Source of the DNA: an uncultured Comamonadaceae bacterium
Lineage (GTDB): Bacteria > Pseudomonadota > Gammaproteobacteria > Burkholderiales > Burkholderiaceae
Assembly: GCA_946482595.1 (NCBI GenBank)
Contig: CAMLSD010000035.1
Coordinates: 1 to 42,266, forward strand
Length of the DNA stretch: 42,266 nucleotides
Reading direction: 5' to 3'
Shown here: positions 1-7,942 of the stretch, piece after piece
Position numbering within the stretch: position 1 is the stretch's first letter
Layout of the letters: each line of letters starts with the position of its first letter
Translations under genes and position numbers: made by a program
The notes under the pieces: model-generated
The model's database searches: none
The model's input: only the letters and a program-made list of their open reading frames with translations
Told to the model about the DNA's origin: nothing

Positions 1-370
1 CTCTCCCCCGTGTCCGGGGGCGAGGGAGTTCATGCTGCCTGCTCCCTCTCCCGCCCGCGGGAAAGGGCTGGGGAGAGGGCACGGCATGTCGGGCTGAGCA
101 GGTGCCAGTTGCCCCACCCCCTCTCCCCCACCCTCTCCCCCGTGTCCGGGGGCGAGGGAGTTCATGCTGCCTGCTCCCTCTCCCGCCCGCGGGAAAGGGC
201 TGGGGAGAGGGCACGGCATGTCGGGCTGAGCAGGTGCCAGTTGCCCCACCCCCTCTCCCCCACCCTCTCCCCCGTGTCCGGGGGCGAGGGAGTTCATGCT
301 GCCTGCTCCCTCTCCCGCCAGCGGGAGAGGGCTGGGGAGAGGGCGCGGCGTGTCGGGCTGAGCAGGCGCC
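1..370. repeat. 132-bp tandem repeat, about 2.8 copies
   Basis: The unit begins at 1, 133 and 265, each time with CTCTCCCCCGTGTCCGGGGG, giving an exact 132-bp period. Copies 1 and 2 are almost identical; copy 3 has a few substitutions and ends near 370. The array may continue left of the window. Each unit contains complementary arms CCCTCTCCC / GGGAGAGGG about 18 nt apart and a CCCCC/GGGGG arm pair, so transcripts or single strands would form stacked hairpins. The array is low in complexity and C-rich on this strand. It lies upstream of the gene at 446. Open frames through it are an effect of composition, not coding. Confidence 0.9.
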
Positions 371-445
371 GGCGGCCACGCCCATGGCCGGCGACACGGG
401 GCCTGTGCTCCAATCCACATCGCATGTTCATGACCGGAGTTCACG

Positions 446-886
446 ATGGGTGAGGCCAAGCGCCGCAACAAGCAGGGCCAGGTGTTTGAGGACGCCTTGC
501 GCCGACGTCTGGCCGCGGGCGAGTTCGGGTCCGACGGGGCCTTGCGCTGCATGGTTGTTGTCGACAAGTCGGCCGGCGCACGGGACACCCTGCGCCGCTT
601 GCGCGACATGCCCGAGTTCGGCTGGCTGGCGCCCGCGCTGGTGGCCGAGGAGGCGCAGATGTGGGAGGCCTCGGCGCTGTTTCCGTACCTGCTCGCTGCA
701 GGCGACCGCCAAGCCGGCACGGCCCGGGTCTGGCTGGCGGCCGACCTGTCTTGGCTGACCGGCGGTGTGCTGGCGCAGGCCGCGGGTTTCATGGCCCCGG
801 GCGGCTATGGCGTGCTGGTGCTGGCCGAAGCCTCGATCGGCGATCAGGTGCAGGCCGTCCTGTCTGGCACGGCAGCCCCCGGCTGA
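446..886 (+). CDS. Hypothetical protein with MGEAKRR N-terminus
   Basis: This 146-residue protein is not recognised beyond its N-terminus, MGEAKRRNK, a short basic start shared by many small uncharacterised bacterial proteins. No signal peptide is visible. The rest is a compact Ala/Leu-rich alpha/beta sequence with hydrophobic strands near residues 34-41 (RCMVVVDK), 92-98 and 120-128 (YGVLVLAEA), consistent with a small soluble cytoplasmic domain. The start is supported by CGGAG about 6 nt upstream of the ATG. It stands alone between the tandem repeat and the secreted TPR gene at 993. No function is proposed. Confidence 0.7.
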   Translation: MGEAKRRNKQGQVFEDALRRRLAAGEFGSDGALRCMVVVDKSAGARDTLRRLRDMPEFGWLAPALVAEEAQMWEASALFPYLLAAGDRQAGTARVWLAADLSWLTGGVLAQAAGFMAPGGYGVLVLAEASIGDQVQAVLSGTAAPG

Positions 887-992
887 ACCTTCCGGCGTTA
901 CGACTTGCCACATCTGACCTGAAGATGAGGGGTGGCCCTGCGGGATCGGCGCGTGAAGAATCCGCGCCTCGAGATTCACACCGCAGATCGCC

Positions 993-2273
993 ATGACCTA
1001 CCCCACCGCCCTTGTGGCCGCCCTGCTGGCATGGGCCGGCATCACCACCGCCGGGGCCGCACTGCCCACACCCGACCAGCTCGCCGCATGGGACGCCCGC
1101 TTTCTGCCGGGCAAGTACCGGGTCGAGGAATACGACGTCAACGTGTACGGCGAGCCGCTGGCCGGCAGCCCGCGCACGCGACGTCCCGCGCAGTGTCTGA
1201 TGCCCACCCAGCTGCAGTCGATTTCACGCAGCCCGGTGCTGGCCATGACCAGCTGGCAGTGCCACCCCGTCCCGCTGGCCACCGTGCTCGACGACAGCGC
1301 ATTGCGCCTGATGATGTCGTGCAGCGGCGATGCGACCGGTCCGGTGCATGGCCTGGCTTCGGTGGCGTTGTCGGAAGACCGCAAGACCATCCTGTCGACC
1401 TTCGTGAAGTTCGAACCCATCGCTCCCGACGCCGGCGGCGCGGGCAACACGGCCAACGCTGAGCCGCGCCGCTTGTACGGTGTGGGCAGCCGCCTGACAC
1501 GGGTCGGGGCCTGCAGCAAGGCCGAAATTCAGGCCATGACCACCCCACTGCAGCGCCTGGCCGATGACTGGGCGCGCAGCGGGCGCCCGATGTCGCAGGA
1601 GGTGGTGGCCTGCCTGCTGGCCATCGACCGCAGCGCAAACCAGGCCGCCTATGCCACCTGCAGCACCAGCCTGGAGCGTGCGCGCACGCAGCCGGACACG
1701 CAGGCGGAGGTGGTGCTGCACCAGCACCTGGGGCTGGTGGCCGGGTATGTGCAGCCGGGCCGGCAACTGGGCCACTACCGACAGGCGCTCGACGTGGCCC
1801 AGCGGGTGCATGGCCCGCAGGCGCCCGAGCTGATCGACCTGCTGGTGAACATGGCGTTGATCGTGGGCCACAAGGACCGGGCCTCGGCGATCGAATCGGC
1901 CGGGCTGCTCGAACGCGCGGTGTCGCTGGGGCGCCCGCTGGCCGACAAGCAGCGGCGGGCTGACACGGTGATGCACTACGGCTGGTGGGTGAAGGCCCTG
2001 AACGGAGCGGGCGAGTCGGCGGCGGCCCTGGCCGCGGCCCGCGATGCCGCCGACCATGCCACACGGGTGCTCGGGATGCGGCACGAGGACACGGGGGCCG
2101 CATGGACCACACTGGCCGGGCTGCAGCAGTCGGCCGGGGACCTGGCAGCGGCCCGCGCGAGCTACACCAAGGCGCTTGCCGTCTGGAAGGCCGTGCCCCA
2201 CGCGGCCTACGTGAAGGTCGCGCAGACACGGATCGCCGAACTGGACCTGTTGATCCGGCGCGCCGCGCCGTGA
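993..2273 (+). CDS. Exported TPR-repeat protein
   Basis: The 426-residue product starts with a classical signal peptide: a short N-region, a hydrophobic core at residues 6-20 and an AGAA-like cleavage site around residue 23. It should therefore be periplasmic. Residues about 25-190 form a domain of unknown type with several cysteines. Residues about 200-420 are helical and Ala-rich with tetratricopeptide-like spacing, for example YRQALDVAQRVHGPQAPEL, a kinesin-light-chain-like TPR pattern, and a final repeat near AARASYTKALAVWKA. TPRs usually mediate protein-protein contacts, so a scaffold role is plausible. The partner is unknown. No clear Shine-Dalgarno is seen. The neighbour at 2331 is convergent. 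Confidence 0.75.
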   Translation: MTYPTALVAALLAWAGITTAGAALPTPDQLAAWDARFLPGKYRVEEYDVNVYGEPLAGSPRTRRPAQCLMPTQLQSISRSPVLAMTSWQCHPVPLATVLDDSALRLMMSCSGDATGPVHGLASVALSEDRKTILSTFVKFEPIAPDAGGAGNTANAEPRRLYGVGSRLTRVGACSKAEIQAMTTPLQRLADDWARSGRPMSQEVVACLLAIDRSANQAAYATCSTSLERARTQPDTQAEVVLHQHLGLVAGYVQPGRQLGHYRQALDVAQRVHGPQAPELIDLLVNMALIVGHKDRASAIESAGLLERAVSLGRPLADKQRRADTVMHYGWWVKALNGAGESAAALAAARDAADHATRVLGMRHEDTGAAWTTLAGLQQSAGDLAAARASYTKALAVWKAVPHAAYVKVAQTRIAELDLLIRRAAP

Positions 2274-2330
2274 CCGCGGTGACCGCCGTGGGGGGTGCCG
2301 TGGCTGCATGCGGCCGCGGTGCGTGCCGGC

Positions 2331-3272
2331 TCAGCCCGGCGGCGGCGCGGCAGCCGCCCGACCGCGCCAGGGCCGCAGCTCGCTGCGCGATCGTTCGAGT
2401 TCATCGATCAGCCAGGCGCGCAGCGCTTCCAGCGGTGCCCATCCGCTGAGCGCCGGTGGGTGCACCAGCCACAGGGTGTGGCCATTCGGGTCGGGCATGG
2501 CGGTGGGGAACAGGTGCACCAGCCGGCCGTCGCGCAGCGCATCGGCCGCCAGCAGCTCGCGGGCGAGCGCAATGCCCAGATCCTGCTCCACGGCCTGCAG
2601 CATCAGGCCGGCGTCATTGAAGGCGGCCACCGGGTGGGCCTTGACGTTCACGCCGTTCAGCTCGAACCACTCCTGCCAGATGCGCGGGCTGCCGAGCAGG
2701 GGCTGATCGGCCAGCGCGGCCGGGCCCGCGTCGAGCAGCCGCTCGGCGGCCTGGGGGGAACCGACCACGATCAGGGCCGAGTCGATCAGCCGCTGCGAAA
2801 GCAGCCCCCGCCAGCCACCCGCGCCCTGACGCAGCGCCACGTGATAGCCCTCGCGCTGCAGGTCGACCACCTGCTGCGTGCTGTGCAGTTCGATGGCGAT
2901 GTCAGGGTGGCGCTCGCGCCAGCGTGTCATGCGCGGCAGCAGCCAGCGCTGGCCCAGCGACGGTGTCAAGGTGATGCGCAAGCGCTGGGGTGGCCCACCG
3001 GCCGCGCTGGTCGCCGCGCGCAGGCCTTCGTCGAGCTGGTCGAGCGCCAGGTCCACCGAACGCAGCAGCGCCGCCCCGGCAGCATTGAGCGCCAGCTTGC
3101 GGCCGCGGCGCTCGAACAGCGGCACGCCGATCTGTTCTTCGAGGTGCTTGATCTGCTGGCTCACTGCACTGTGCGTCAGGTGCAGGGTCTCGGCGGCGGC
3201 ACGCAGGTTCTGCAGCCGGGCCACCGCGCGGAAGGCCGGCAGGGTGTTCAGGGGCAGGCGCGGGTTGGGCAT
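2331..3272 (-). CDS. LysR-family transcriptional regulator, GcvA-like
   Basis: The 313-residue protein has the LysR layout. An N-terminal winged helix spans about residues 8-66: LPAFRAVARLQNLRAAAE, then the recognition helix in LTHSAVSQQIKHLEEQ, then LFERRGRKLALN. A periplasmic-binding-like effector domain spans about 95-300. The start LPLNTLPAFRAVARL and the overall pattern match the GcvA/AmpR group. It is divergent from the DUF1127 gene at 3388, so it may control itself, that gene, or both. A perfect inverted repeat begins 2 nt upstream of its ATG (separate entry). No Shine-Dalgarno precedes the ATG, so translation may be leaderless or weak. The effector cannot be predicted. Confidence 0.9.
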   Translation of the reverse strand: MPNPRLPLNTLPAFRAVARLQNLRAAAETLHLTHSAVSQQIKHLEEQIGVPLFERRGRKLALNAAGAALLRSVDLALDQLDEGLRAATSAAGGPPQRLRITLTPSLGQRWLLPRMTRWRERHPDIAIELHSTQQVVDLQREGYHVALRQGAGGWRGLLSQRLIDSALIVVGSPQAAERLLDAGPAALADQPLLGSPRIWQEWFELNGVNVKAHPVAAFNDAGLMLQAVEQDLGIALARELLAADALRDGRLVHLFPTAMPDPNGHTLWLVHPPALSGWAPLEALRAWLIDELERSRSELRPWRGRAAAAPPPG

Positions 3273-3273
3273 G

Positions 3274-3302
3274 CTGGTCAGCTTAACTGACCAGTGAGGT
3301 CA
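3274..3302. promoter_or_regulatory. Overlapping palindromes in the LysR / DUF1127 intergenic region
   Basis: CTGGTCAG (3274-3281) and CTGACCAG (3287-3294) are perfect inverted arms 5 nt apart. The second arm is reused in TGACC-AGTGA-GGTCA (3288-3302), a second perfect palindrome. Alternating TGGTCA/TGACCA/GGTCA elements are what a LysR dimer or tetramer site would look like. The position, immediately before the regulator's start codon in a divergent intergenic region, fits autoregulation. That role is inferred; the palindromes are directly visible. Confidence 0.55.
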
Positions 3303-3387
3303 AAACAATGCGATTCCGCGGGCGTGACTGGACGCATATCCTGACCAGCACTGATCTCGTTCATTCACCTGCTGCCGGGAGACGCTC

Positions 3388-3669
3388 ATGTCCTCATCCG
3401 CCCTGCCCTTCACCCTGGATCTGGCCCGACTGCTGGGCGCCGTGTCGGCCGGGGCGCGCCGCGGCATGGGCGCGCTGAAGGCCGCACGCGCTGTGTGGGT
3501 CGCCCGGCGCGAGGCCCGGCGGCAGCATGAGGCGCTGCTGGAACTGTCGGCACAGACCCTGGCAGACATCGGGGCGCCCGAGTGGCTGCGGTCCCAGGCC
3601 CGCGCCCACCAGGCCAGCGAAGCCTTGCGGCGGGGCCATGACCGCCAGGCGCATGCCCGCTGGGAGTGA
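3388..3669 (+). CDS. DUF1127-domain small protein
   Basis: A 93-residue basic protein. The segment at about residues 47-70 (ALLELSAQTLADIGAPEWLR) matches the DUF1127 signature (leu-rich helix, then L-x-DIG). The preceding Arg-rich helix (VARREARRQHEAL) is also typical. DUF1127 proteins are short and often act as RNA-binding or stress and phosphate-related modulators; no specific role can be given here. GGGAGACGCTC places a GGAG Shine-Dalgarno about 7 nt before the ATG. It is divergent from the LysR gene, and a long inverted repeat follows its stop codon. Confidence 0.75.
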   Translation: MSSSALPFTLDLARLLGAVSAGARRGMGALKAARAVWVARREARRQHEALLELSAQTLADIGAPEWLRSQARAHQASEALRRGHDRQAHARWE

Positions 3670-3679
3670 CCCGGGATGC

Positions 3680-3770
3680 CCATGGATCCCCGCCTTCGCG
3701 GGGATGACGGGTTGATTGCAGCTCAGGTTTCGACAGGCACGGTCATCCCCGCGAAGGCGGGGATCCATGG
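3680..3770. repeat. 29-bp perfect inverted repeat (REP/MITE-like), possible bidirectional terminator
   Basis: The arms at 3680-3708 and 3742-3770 are exact reverse complements of 29 nt each, separated by 33 nt. Each arm also contains its own small hairpin (CCCCG...CGGGG around CTTCG). Elements with the core CCCGCCTTCGCGGGGATGAC are scattered in many proteobacterial genomes as intergenic repeats (general knowledge, not searched here). It lies between the converging ends of the genes at 3669 and 3819, where it could terminate transcription from both sides. Confidence 0.8.
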
Positions 3771-3818
3771 CGGCCCGCAGGCAGTGCGGGTTGCCCCACG
3801 CGGCGCCCGCCGGCGGAC

Positions 3819-4427
3819 TCAGTTCTTGATGTACTTCTCGAACACGTCGCTGTAGTCGCGCTTGGTGTGCAGTTCAAGCACCGTGCGGTTCAGGTGCGCG
3901 AGGAACACGTGGTAGTGGCGCACCAGGGCGTCGTCGCTGGCGATGTTGTTGATCTTGAACATCGAGCCGAAGGCTTCCAGGCAGGACATCGCGTTCGAGC
4001 GGCCCACCGCGTCGCGGTGCTGCTGCTTGCCGATGGCGTACAGGGTCTTGTAGATGTCCTTGACCGACTCGATGAAGTTCTTGCGCACGTCGATGCTGAA
4101 GGCCTCGTCGTCGATCGTGAACTTCAGCTCGACGTCCATGTCGATCGTGCCGGCGGTTTCCATGCGCACGTTGGTGACGGGGCAGCTGGCGTAGTCGTAG
4201 CGCTTGATCATGCGCTTGGACGACACGGCCGAGTCACCGTCGACGTGGATCAGGCCCAGGTTGGTGAAGCAGTATTCGTCCTTCTTGGACTTGATCAGGA
4301 AGAAGATCTTCTCGCCGTCCTCATGGAAGAGGTAGTCGTCGGCATCGACCTTGGCATAGTCGGCCGGCGAGATGATCACGCCGATGTCGCTCAGGCCCAG
4401 GGCTTCGGAAGCGATCTTCTTGAACAT
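3819..4427 (-). CDS. Bacterial PH-domain (bPH_1, YvbH-like) protein
   Basis: This 202-residue protein starts at the ATG at 4427, preceded by AGGAGA with 8-nt spacing; longer in-frame starts lack a ribosome site. The N-terminus (MFKKIASEALGLSDIG), a beta-rich middle with EDGEKIFFLIKSKKDEYCFT, and the helix near residue 115-130 (IRKNFIESVKDIYKTL-like) match the bacterial PH-like family, also called DUF1696. Such proteins are soluble and function is largely unknown. Lys, Ile and Asn are more frequent than in neighbouring products, suggesting separate ancestry or a strongly expressed conserved gene. It is divergent from the esterase gene at 4547. Confidence 0.8.
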   Translation of the reverse strand: MFKKIASEALGLSDIGVIISPADYAKVDADDYLFHEDGEKIFFLIKSKKDEYCFTNLGLIHVDGDSAVSSKRMIKRYDYASCPVTNVRMETAGTIDMDVELKFTIDDEAFSIDVRKNFIESVKDIYKTLYAIGKQQHRDAVGRSNAMSCLEAFGSMFKINNIASDDALVRHYHVFLAHLNRTVLELHTKRDYSDVFEKYIKN

Positions 4428-4546
4428 GTTGGTTTCTCCTCGCGGTGGTGACAGATGTAGACACCTCTGGGCGTCGACAGACGCGGCCAAGGTCTCCTAT
4501 GCTTGCGTACCGGTGCACGCCTGCCCATCCCTAAGTCATCACCACC

Positions 4547-5209
4547 ATGCCGCTTGACACCCTGGACATCGACAACGGCCCCGATCCCCGGGCGGTCATG
4601 ATCATCCTGCACGGCCTGGGGGCGGACGGGCATGACTTCGAGCCGTTGGCCGACGAGCTGGAGCTGTCGGCGGTCGGGCCGGTGCGCTTCGTGATGCCGC
4701 ACGCGCCCAGCCGCCCGGTGACGATCAACGGTGGTTACGTGATGCCGGCGTGGTATGACATCCTCGCACTCGGCGGCCGCGGCGCCGAGGACGAGGCCGG
4801 ACTGCGCCAGGCACAGGGCTGGATCGAGGAGGTGATCGCCCGGGAAGTCGAGCGTGGCCTGCCGGCCTCGCGCATCGTGCTGGCCGGGTTCTCGCAAGGC
4901 TGTGCGATGGCGCTGATGACCGGCCTGCGTCACCCGGAGCGGCTGGCCGGCATCGTGGGCCTGTCGGGCTATCTGCCGCTGGCCGCCAGCACGGCGGCCG
5001 AACGCCACCCGGCCAATGCCGACGTGCCGATCTTCCTGGCGCATGGGCGCTATGACCCGATCGTCGCGATCGAACGCGGCACGGCCTCGCGCGGCGTGCT
5101 GACGGACCTGGGCTACCCGGTGGAATGGCACGACTACCCGATGGAACACTCGCTGTGTGCCGACGAGGTGGCCGACCTGACGCTGTGGCTGCGCAAGGTG
5201 CTGGCATGA
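4547..5209 (+). CDS. Alpha/beta-hydrolase carboxylesterase (phospholipase/carboxylesterase family)
   Basis: The 220-residue protein is the usual size for the small cytosolic carboxylesterase family (EstB / acyl-protein thioesterase type), which hydrolyses short-chain esters. It has the oxyanion loop LHGLGADGHDF (residues 21-31), the nucleophile elbow GFSQG with Ser116, Asp170 in GRYDPIV and His201 in PMEHSLC. The catalytic triad is therefore complete. No signal peptide is seen. It overlaps the next gene by 4 nt (ATGA), indicating translational coupling with the MazG-like protein. The natural substrate is unknown. Confidence 0.9.
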   Translation: MPLDTLDIDNGPDPRAVMIILHGLGADGHDFEPLADELELSAVGPVRFVMPHAPSRPVTINGGYVMPAWYDILALGGRGAEDEAGLRQAQGWIEEVIAREVERGLPASRIVLAGFSQGCAMALMTGLRHPERLAGIVGLSGYLPLAASTAAERHPANADVPIFLAHGRYDPIVAIERGTASRGVLTDLGYPVEWHDYPMEHSLCADEVADLTLWLRKVLA

Positions 5210-5565
5210 GCCCCACCGACCCCACACCCGACCACCCCTACGACACGCTGCGCCACGCGGTGCGCCGTTTTGCGCAAGAGCGCGACTGGAAGCGCCACCA
5301 CGCCCCCAAGAACCTGGCCTGTGCGCTGTCGGTCGAGGCGGCCGAGCTGCTGGAGCACTTTCAGTGGATGAGCGAGGCCGACAGCCGTGGCCTCGGGCCT
5401 GCGCAACGTGACGAAGTGGCCGCCGAGATGGCCGACGTCTTCATCTACCTGCTGCAGCTGGCCGACGAGATGGACGTGGACCTGATCGACGCGGCGCGGC
5501 GCAAGATGGTCATCAACGCACGCAAGTACCCGGCGCCGGCCGATGCCGGATCGACCGGGCCCTGA
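5206..5565 (+). CDS. MazG-like nucleotide pyrophosphohydrolase
   Basis: A 119-residue all-alpha NTP pyrophosphohydrolase of the single-domain MazG / RS21-C6 type. These hydrolyse (d)NTPs, often non-canonical or dCTP-like, to monophosphate and pyrophosphate. The metal-binding helices are visible: EAAELLEHFQW (about residues 45-55) and DEVAAEMADVFIYLLQLAD (about 70-88), which gives the ExxE...ExxD set. The start at 5206 overlaps the esterase stop as ATGA; an upstream in-frame Met would lie inside the esterase gene. The nucleotide specificity cannot be read from sequence. Confidence 0.88.
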   Translation: MSPTDPTPDHPYDTLRHAVRRFAQERDWKRHHAPKNLACALSVEAAELLEHFQWMSEADSRGLGPAQRDEVAAEMADVFIYLLQLADEMDVDLIDAARRKMVINARKYPAPADAGSTGP

Positions 5566-5590
5566 CACACCAGCGGCGACAATCGGGGGG

Positions 5591-6838
5591 ATGCCCCCCG
5601 ACAACCCTGCCGTGACCACCGAGTCCCCTGCCCCCACCGCTGCCGCACCCGCCGCGGCCCGCCAGCGTTTCATGGCCCTGCTCCACGAAGCCCTGGCCGG
5701 GCATGGTGTGCAAAGGCTGGTGCTGTCGGGCTACCAGGGCAGCGAGCCGGGTCTGTTGCGCATCCAGGCCCGCCCGGTGCTGCTGCGGGGTATGCCCTGC
5801 CTGTCGTGTGTGCATCGTTACCAGACCCGTGACGAGACCCGCAATCTGGCCCACGACGAGGTCGCGGTGCAGGTCGAGGCCTGGCTCGATGCGGGCTTCC
5901 ACAATGCCCAGCTGACGACCACGTCGCAGGACATCCAGCTCGCCTGCAGCCGCAAGGGCCGATGGAGCCTGCGCATCGGCCGCACCGAGGCGCCGGCCGC
6001 AGCGCCACCGGCCGCGCACAACCGCGAGAAACATCGCCTGGTCGACCCGCGGCGCCCCTTCCTGCAGGCGCTTGGCGTCACCGACGCCCGCCACGAGGTG
6101 GTGCCGGCCATGGCCCGCAAATGGAAGCAGATCAACAAGTTCGTCGAGATCTTTTCGCACGCCCTGGCCGAGTCGCCGCTGGCGCAGGCCGAACAGGTGC
6201 GGGTGATGGACTTCGGCTCGGGCAAGGGCTACCTGACGTTTGCCGTGCATGACCACCTGACCTCGGTGCTGGGCAAACAGGCCGCGGTGACCGGCGTGGA
6301 GCTGCGCCCGGACATGGTGCGCCTGTGCAGCGAGGCCGCCGACGGCCTGCGGCTGCAGGGCCTGCGGTTTGTCGAGGGCGACGTGCGGACGTTCGCGGCG
6401 CAGCCGCTGGACGTGATGATCGCGCTGCATGCCTGCGACATTGCCACCGACTACGCGATCCACATGGGCATCCGCACCGGGGCGGCGATCATCATGTGTT
6501 CACCGTGCTGCCACAAGCAAGTGCGCCCGCAACTGCTGAGCCCGCACCCGCTGCGGCCCATCCTGCAGCACGGCATCCACCTGGGCCAGCAGGCCGAGAT
6601 GCTGACCGACGGCCTGCGTGCGCTGCTGCTCGAAGCGGCCGGGTATGACACGCAGGTGTTCGAGTTCATCTCGCTGGAACACACCAACAAGAACAAGATG
6701 ATCCTGGCCGTGCGGCGTGCCCAGGGCATTTCGGCCCAGCGCCGTGCCGAGCTGCTGCAGCAAATCGGCGAGATCAAGGCGTTCTACGGCATCCGCGAGC
6801 AGTGCCTGGAAAGCCTGCTGCAGGCCGACGCCGCCTGA
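5591..6838 (+). CDS. SAM-dependent methyltransferase (Methyltransf_32-like)
   Basis: The protein has about 415 residues from the ATG at 5591; a start at 5543 would overlap the MazG-like gene. An N-terminal region of about 150 residues precedes the methyltransferase core: motif I VMDFGSGKGYLTFAVHDHL, acidic motif II VTGVELRPDM, and the post-motif ALHACDIATDYAIHMG. A conserved SPCCHKQ follows, typical of the Methyltransf_32 group (related to eukaryotic GSTCD/METTL25-type proteins). The substrate in bacteria is not established to my knowledge; RNA or protein are possible. It converges on soxA with only 23 nt between them. Confidence 0.8.
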   Translation: MPPDNPAVTTESPAPTAAAPAAARQRFMALLHEALAGHGVQRLVLSGYQGSEPGLLRIQARPVLLRGMPCLSCVHRYQTRDETRNLAHDEVAVQVEAWLDAGFHNAQLTTTSQDIQLACSRKGRWSLRIGRTEAPAAAPPAAHNREKHRLVDPRRPFLQALGVTDARHEVVPAMARKWKQINKFVEIFSHALAESPLAQAEQVRVMDFGSGKGYLTFAVHDHLTSVLGKQAAVTGVELRPDMVRLCSEAADGLRLQGLRFVEGDVRTFAAQPLDVMIALHACDIATDYAIHMGIRTGAAIIMCSPCCHKQVRPQLLSPHPLRPILQHGIHLGQQAEMLTDGLRALLLEAAGYDTQVFEFISLEHTNKNKMILAVRRAQGISAQRRAELLQQIGEIKAFYGIREQCLESLLQADAA

Positions 6839-6861
6839 GCGCGGCCGGGCGGCGGGGCGGC

Positions 6862-7623
6862 TCAGGGCCGCACGCCAGGCGACTCCCAGGTCATGCCCGC
6901 GGCGCGGCGCATCAGGTAAAGCTCCAGCTCGACCAGCTCGGCCGCGTTCCACGCCGGCGCCTCGGCCCGCACGCCGGTCATGCAGTTGCGCAGCCTGCGC
7001 TGCAGCGACCCGAGTTCCTGCCATTCGAGCCGGTAGATCGGGTAGGCCGTCGGGTGCCCCTGCGGAATGAGGCTGCCACCCAGGCGTTGCCCGGCGTGCT
7101 GGTCATGGCATTGCGCACACGACAGATTGAGCTGGCCGATGCGCTGCAGGTACAGCGAGCGGCCCCGCTCGACAAATGGCACCAGTGCAGCATCGTCCGG
7201 CGGCGCGATCGGCAGGCCGCGCGAGGCGATCGCCACATGGGCCTCCAGGCTCAGCAGGGGCTCGCTTTCGGGCGGGTAGGGCTCGGCCTCCTGGTGCCGC
7301 ACGCGGCAGGTGTTGATGCGCTGCGCCAGCGTGATCGGGCGAGCGCTGCGCGCCTCCAGCGCCGGGTAGCGTGTGGCCACACCGCGCATGCTGCGCCGTG
7401 CCTCGCCATGGCAGTCGGCACAGCGCTGGCCGCTGCGCCCGGCCGGCTGCGACCACAACTGCTCGCCGCTGGCCACCCACAACAGGGCCGGGTTCTGGCT
7501 GTCGTCGCGCTGCAGGGCCTGCGTGGCCGGGCTCATGTCCACCAGCCCGGAGCGGCGCAGGTCCTGCGCGGCGGTCGTCAGCGCCGCCAGGCTCATCACG
7601 GCCGCCAGTGCACACCGCCTCAT
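6862..7623 (-). CDS. soxA: Sulfur-oxidation protein SoxA, dihaem c-type cytochrome
   Basis: The 253-residue precursor has a signal peptide (residues 1-19). It has two haem sites, CADCH (68-72) and CAQCH (169-173), so it is the dihaem form. Cys106 (INTCR) and Cys214 (RNCMTGVRAE) match positions that in known SoxA serve as haem-1 ligand and as the catalytic, persulfide-carrying haem-2 ligand. SoxAX covalently joins thiosulfate to the cysteine arm of SoxY in the periplasm. The start overlaps soxZ as ATGA. It is the last gene of the unit; no soxB follows. Confidence 0.93.
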   Translation of the reverse strand: MRRCALAAVMSLAALTTAAQDLRRSGLVDMSPATQALQRDDSQNPALLWVASGEQLWSQPAGRSGQRCADCHGEARRSMRGVATRYPALEARSARPITLAQRINTCRVRHQEAEPYPPESEPLLSLEAHVAIASRGLPIAPPDDAALVPFVERGRSLYLQRIGQLNLSCAQCHDQHAGQRLGGSLIPQGHPTAYPIYRLEWQELGSLQRRLRNCMTGVRAEAPAWNAAELVELELYLMRRAAGMTWESPGVRP

Positions 7624-7940
7624 GTGACATTCAGGCGCACGGTTTCTTCCTGGCGAAACCCGCCGTCGCCCTCCCAGATGAAGCGCAGCGGGCCACTGCC
7701 ACGCACCACCAGGTGAAAGGCCAGATAGGGATTGGCCGCCACGGCCGGATGCAGCTCGGCGCTGAACACGGTCTGGTCTTCATACACGCAGCGAAAGCGC
7801 CGGATGATGTCGCGCGGCAGGATCTGCCCGTCGGCACCGGGCCGATAGCCGGTTTCCATCGGGTGGGCGATCAGGGTGCGGACTTCGATCACCTCGCCGC
7901 GGCGGGCGCTGGGGGGGACCGTCAGGTGGGTGCGTGCCAT
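7620..7940 (-). CDS. soxZ: SoxZ, partner subunit of the SoxYZ carrier
   Basis: A 106-residue immunoglobulin-fold protein. It begins MARTHLTVPPSARRGEVIEV and includes AHPMETGYRPGADGQILPRDII, the SoxZ signature, ending in RQEETVRLNVT. SoxZ has no signal peptide of its own and is normally exported by piggy-back with SoxY through Tat. The start at 7940 is just 2 nt after the soxY stop; an upstream Met at 7958 lies inside soxY. It overlaps soxA by 4 nt. Functional pairing with the adjacent SoxY is clear from family knowledge and gene order. Confidence 0.93.
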   Translation of the reverse strand: MARTHLTVPPSARRGEVIEVRTLIAHPMETGYRPGADGQILPRDIIRRFRCVYEDQTVFSAELHPAVAANPYLAFHLVVRGSGPLRFIWEGDGGFRQEETVRLNVT

Positions 7941-7942
7941 CG

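Noticed and set aside
1..370. CRISPR array
   Set aside because: The units are contiguous 132-bp tandem copies without unique spacers, and there are no cas genes.
10..758. Open frames running through the 132-bp repeat
   Set aside because: Their products repeat with the DNA and have no start signal; the gene at 446 is in a different frame with its own ribosome site.
3867..4451. Plus-strand frame opposite the bacterial PH-domain gene
   Set aside because: Val/Asp/His/Gln-rich antisense shadow; the minus-strand gene has a strong Shine-Dalgarno and a recognised family.
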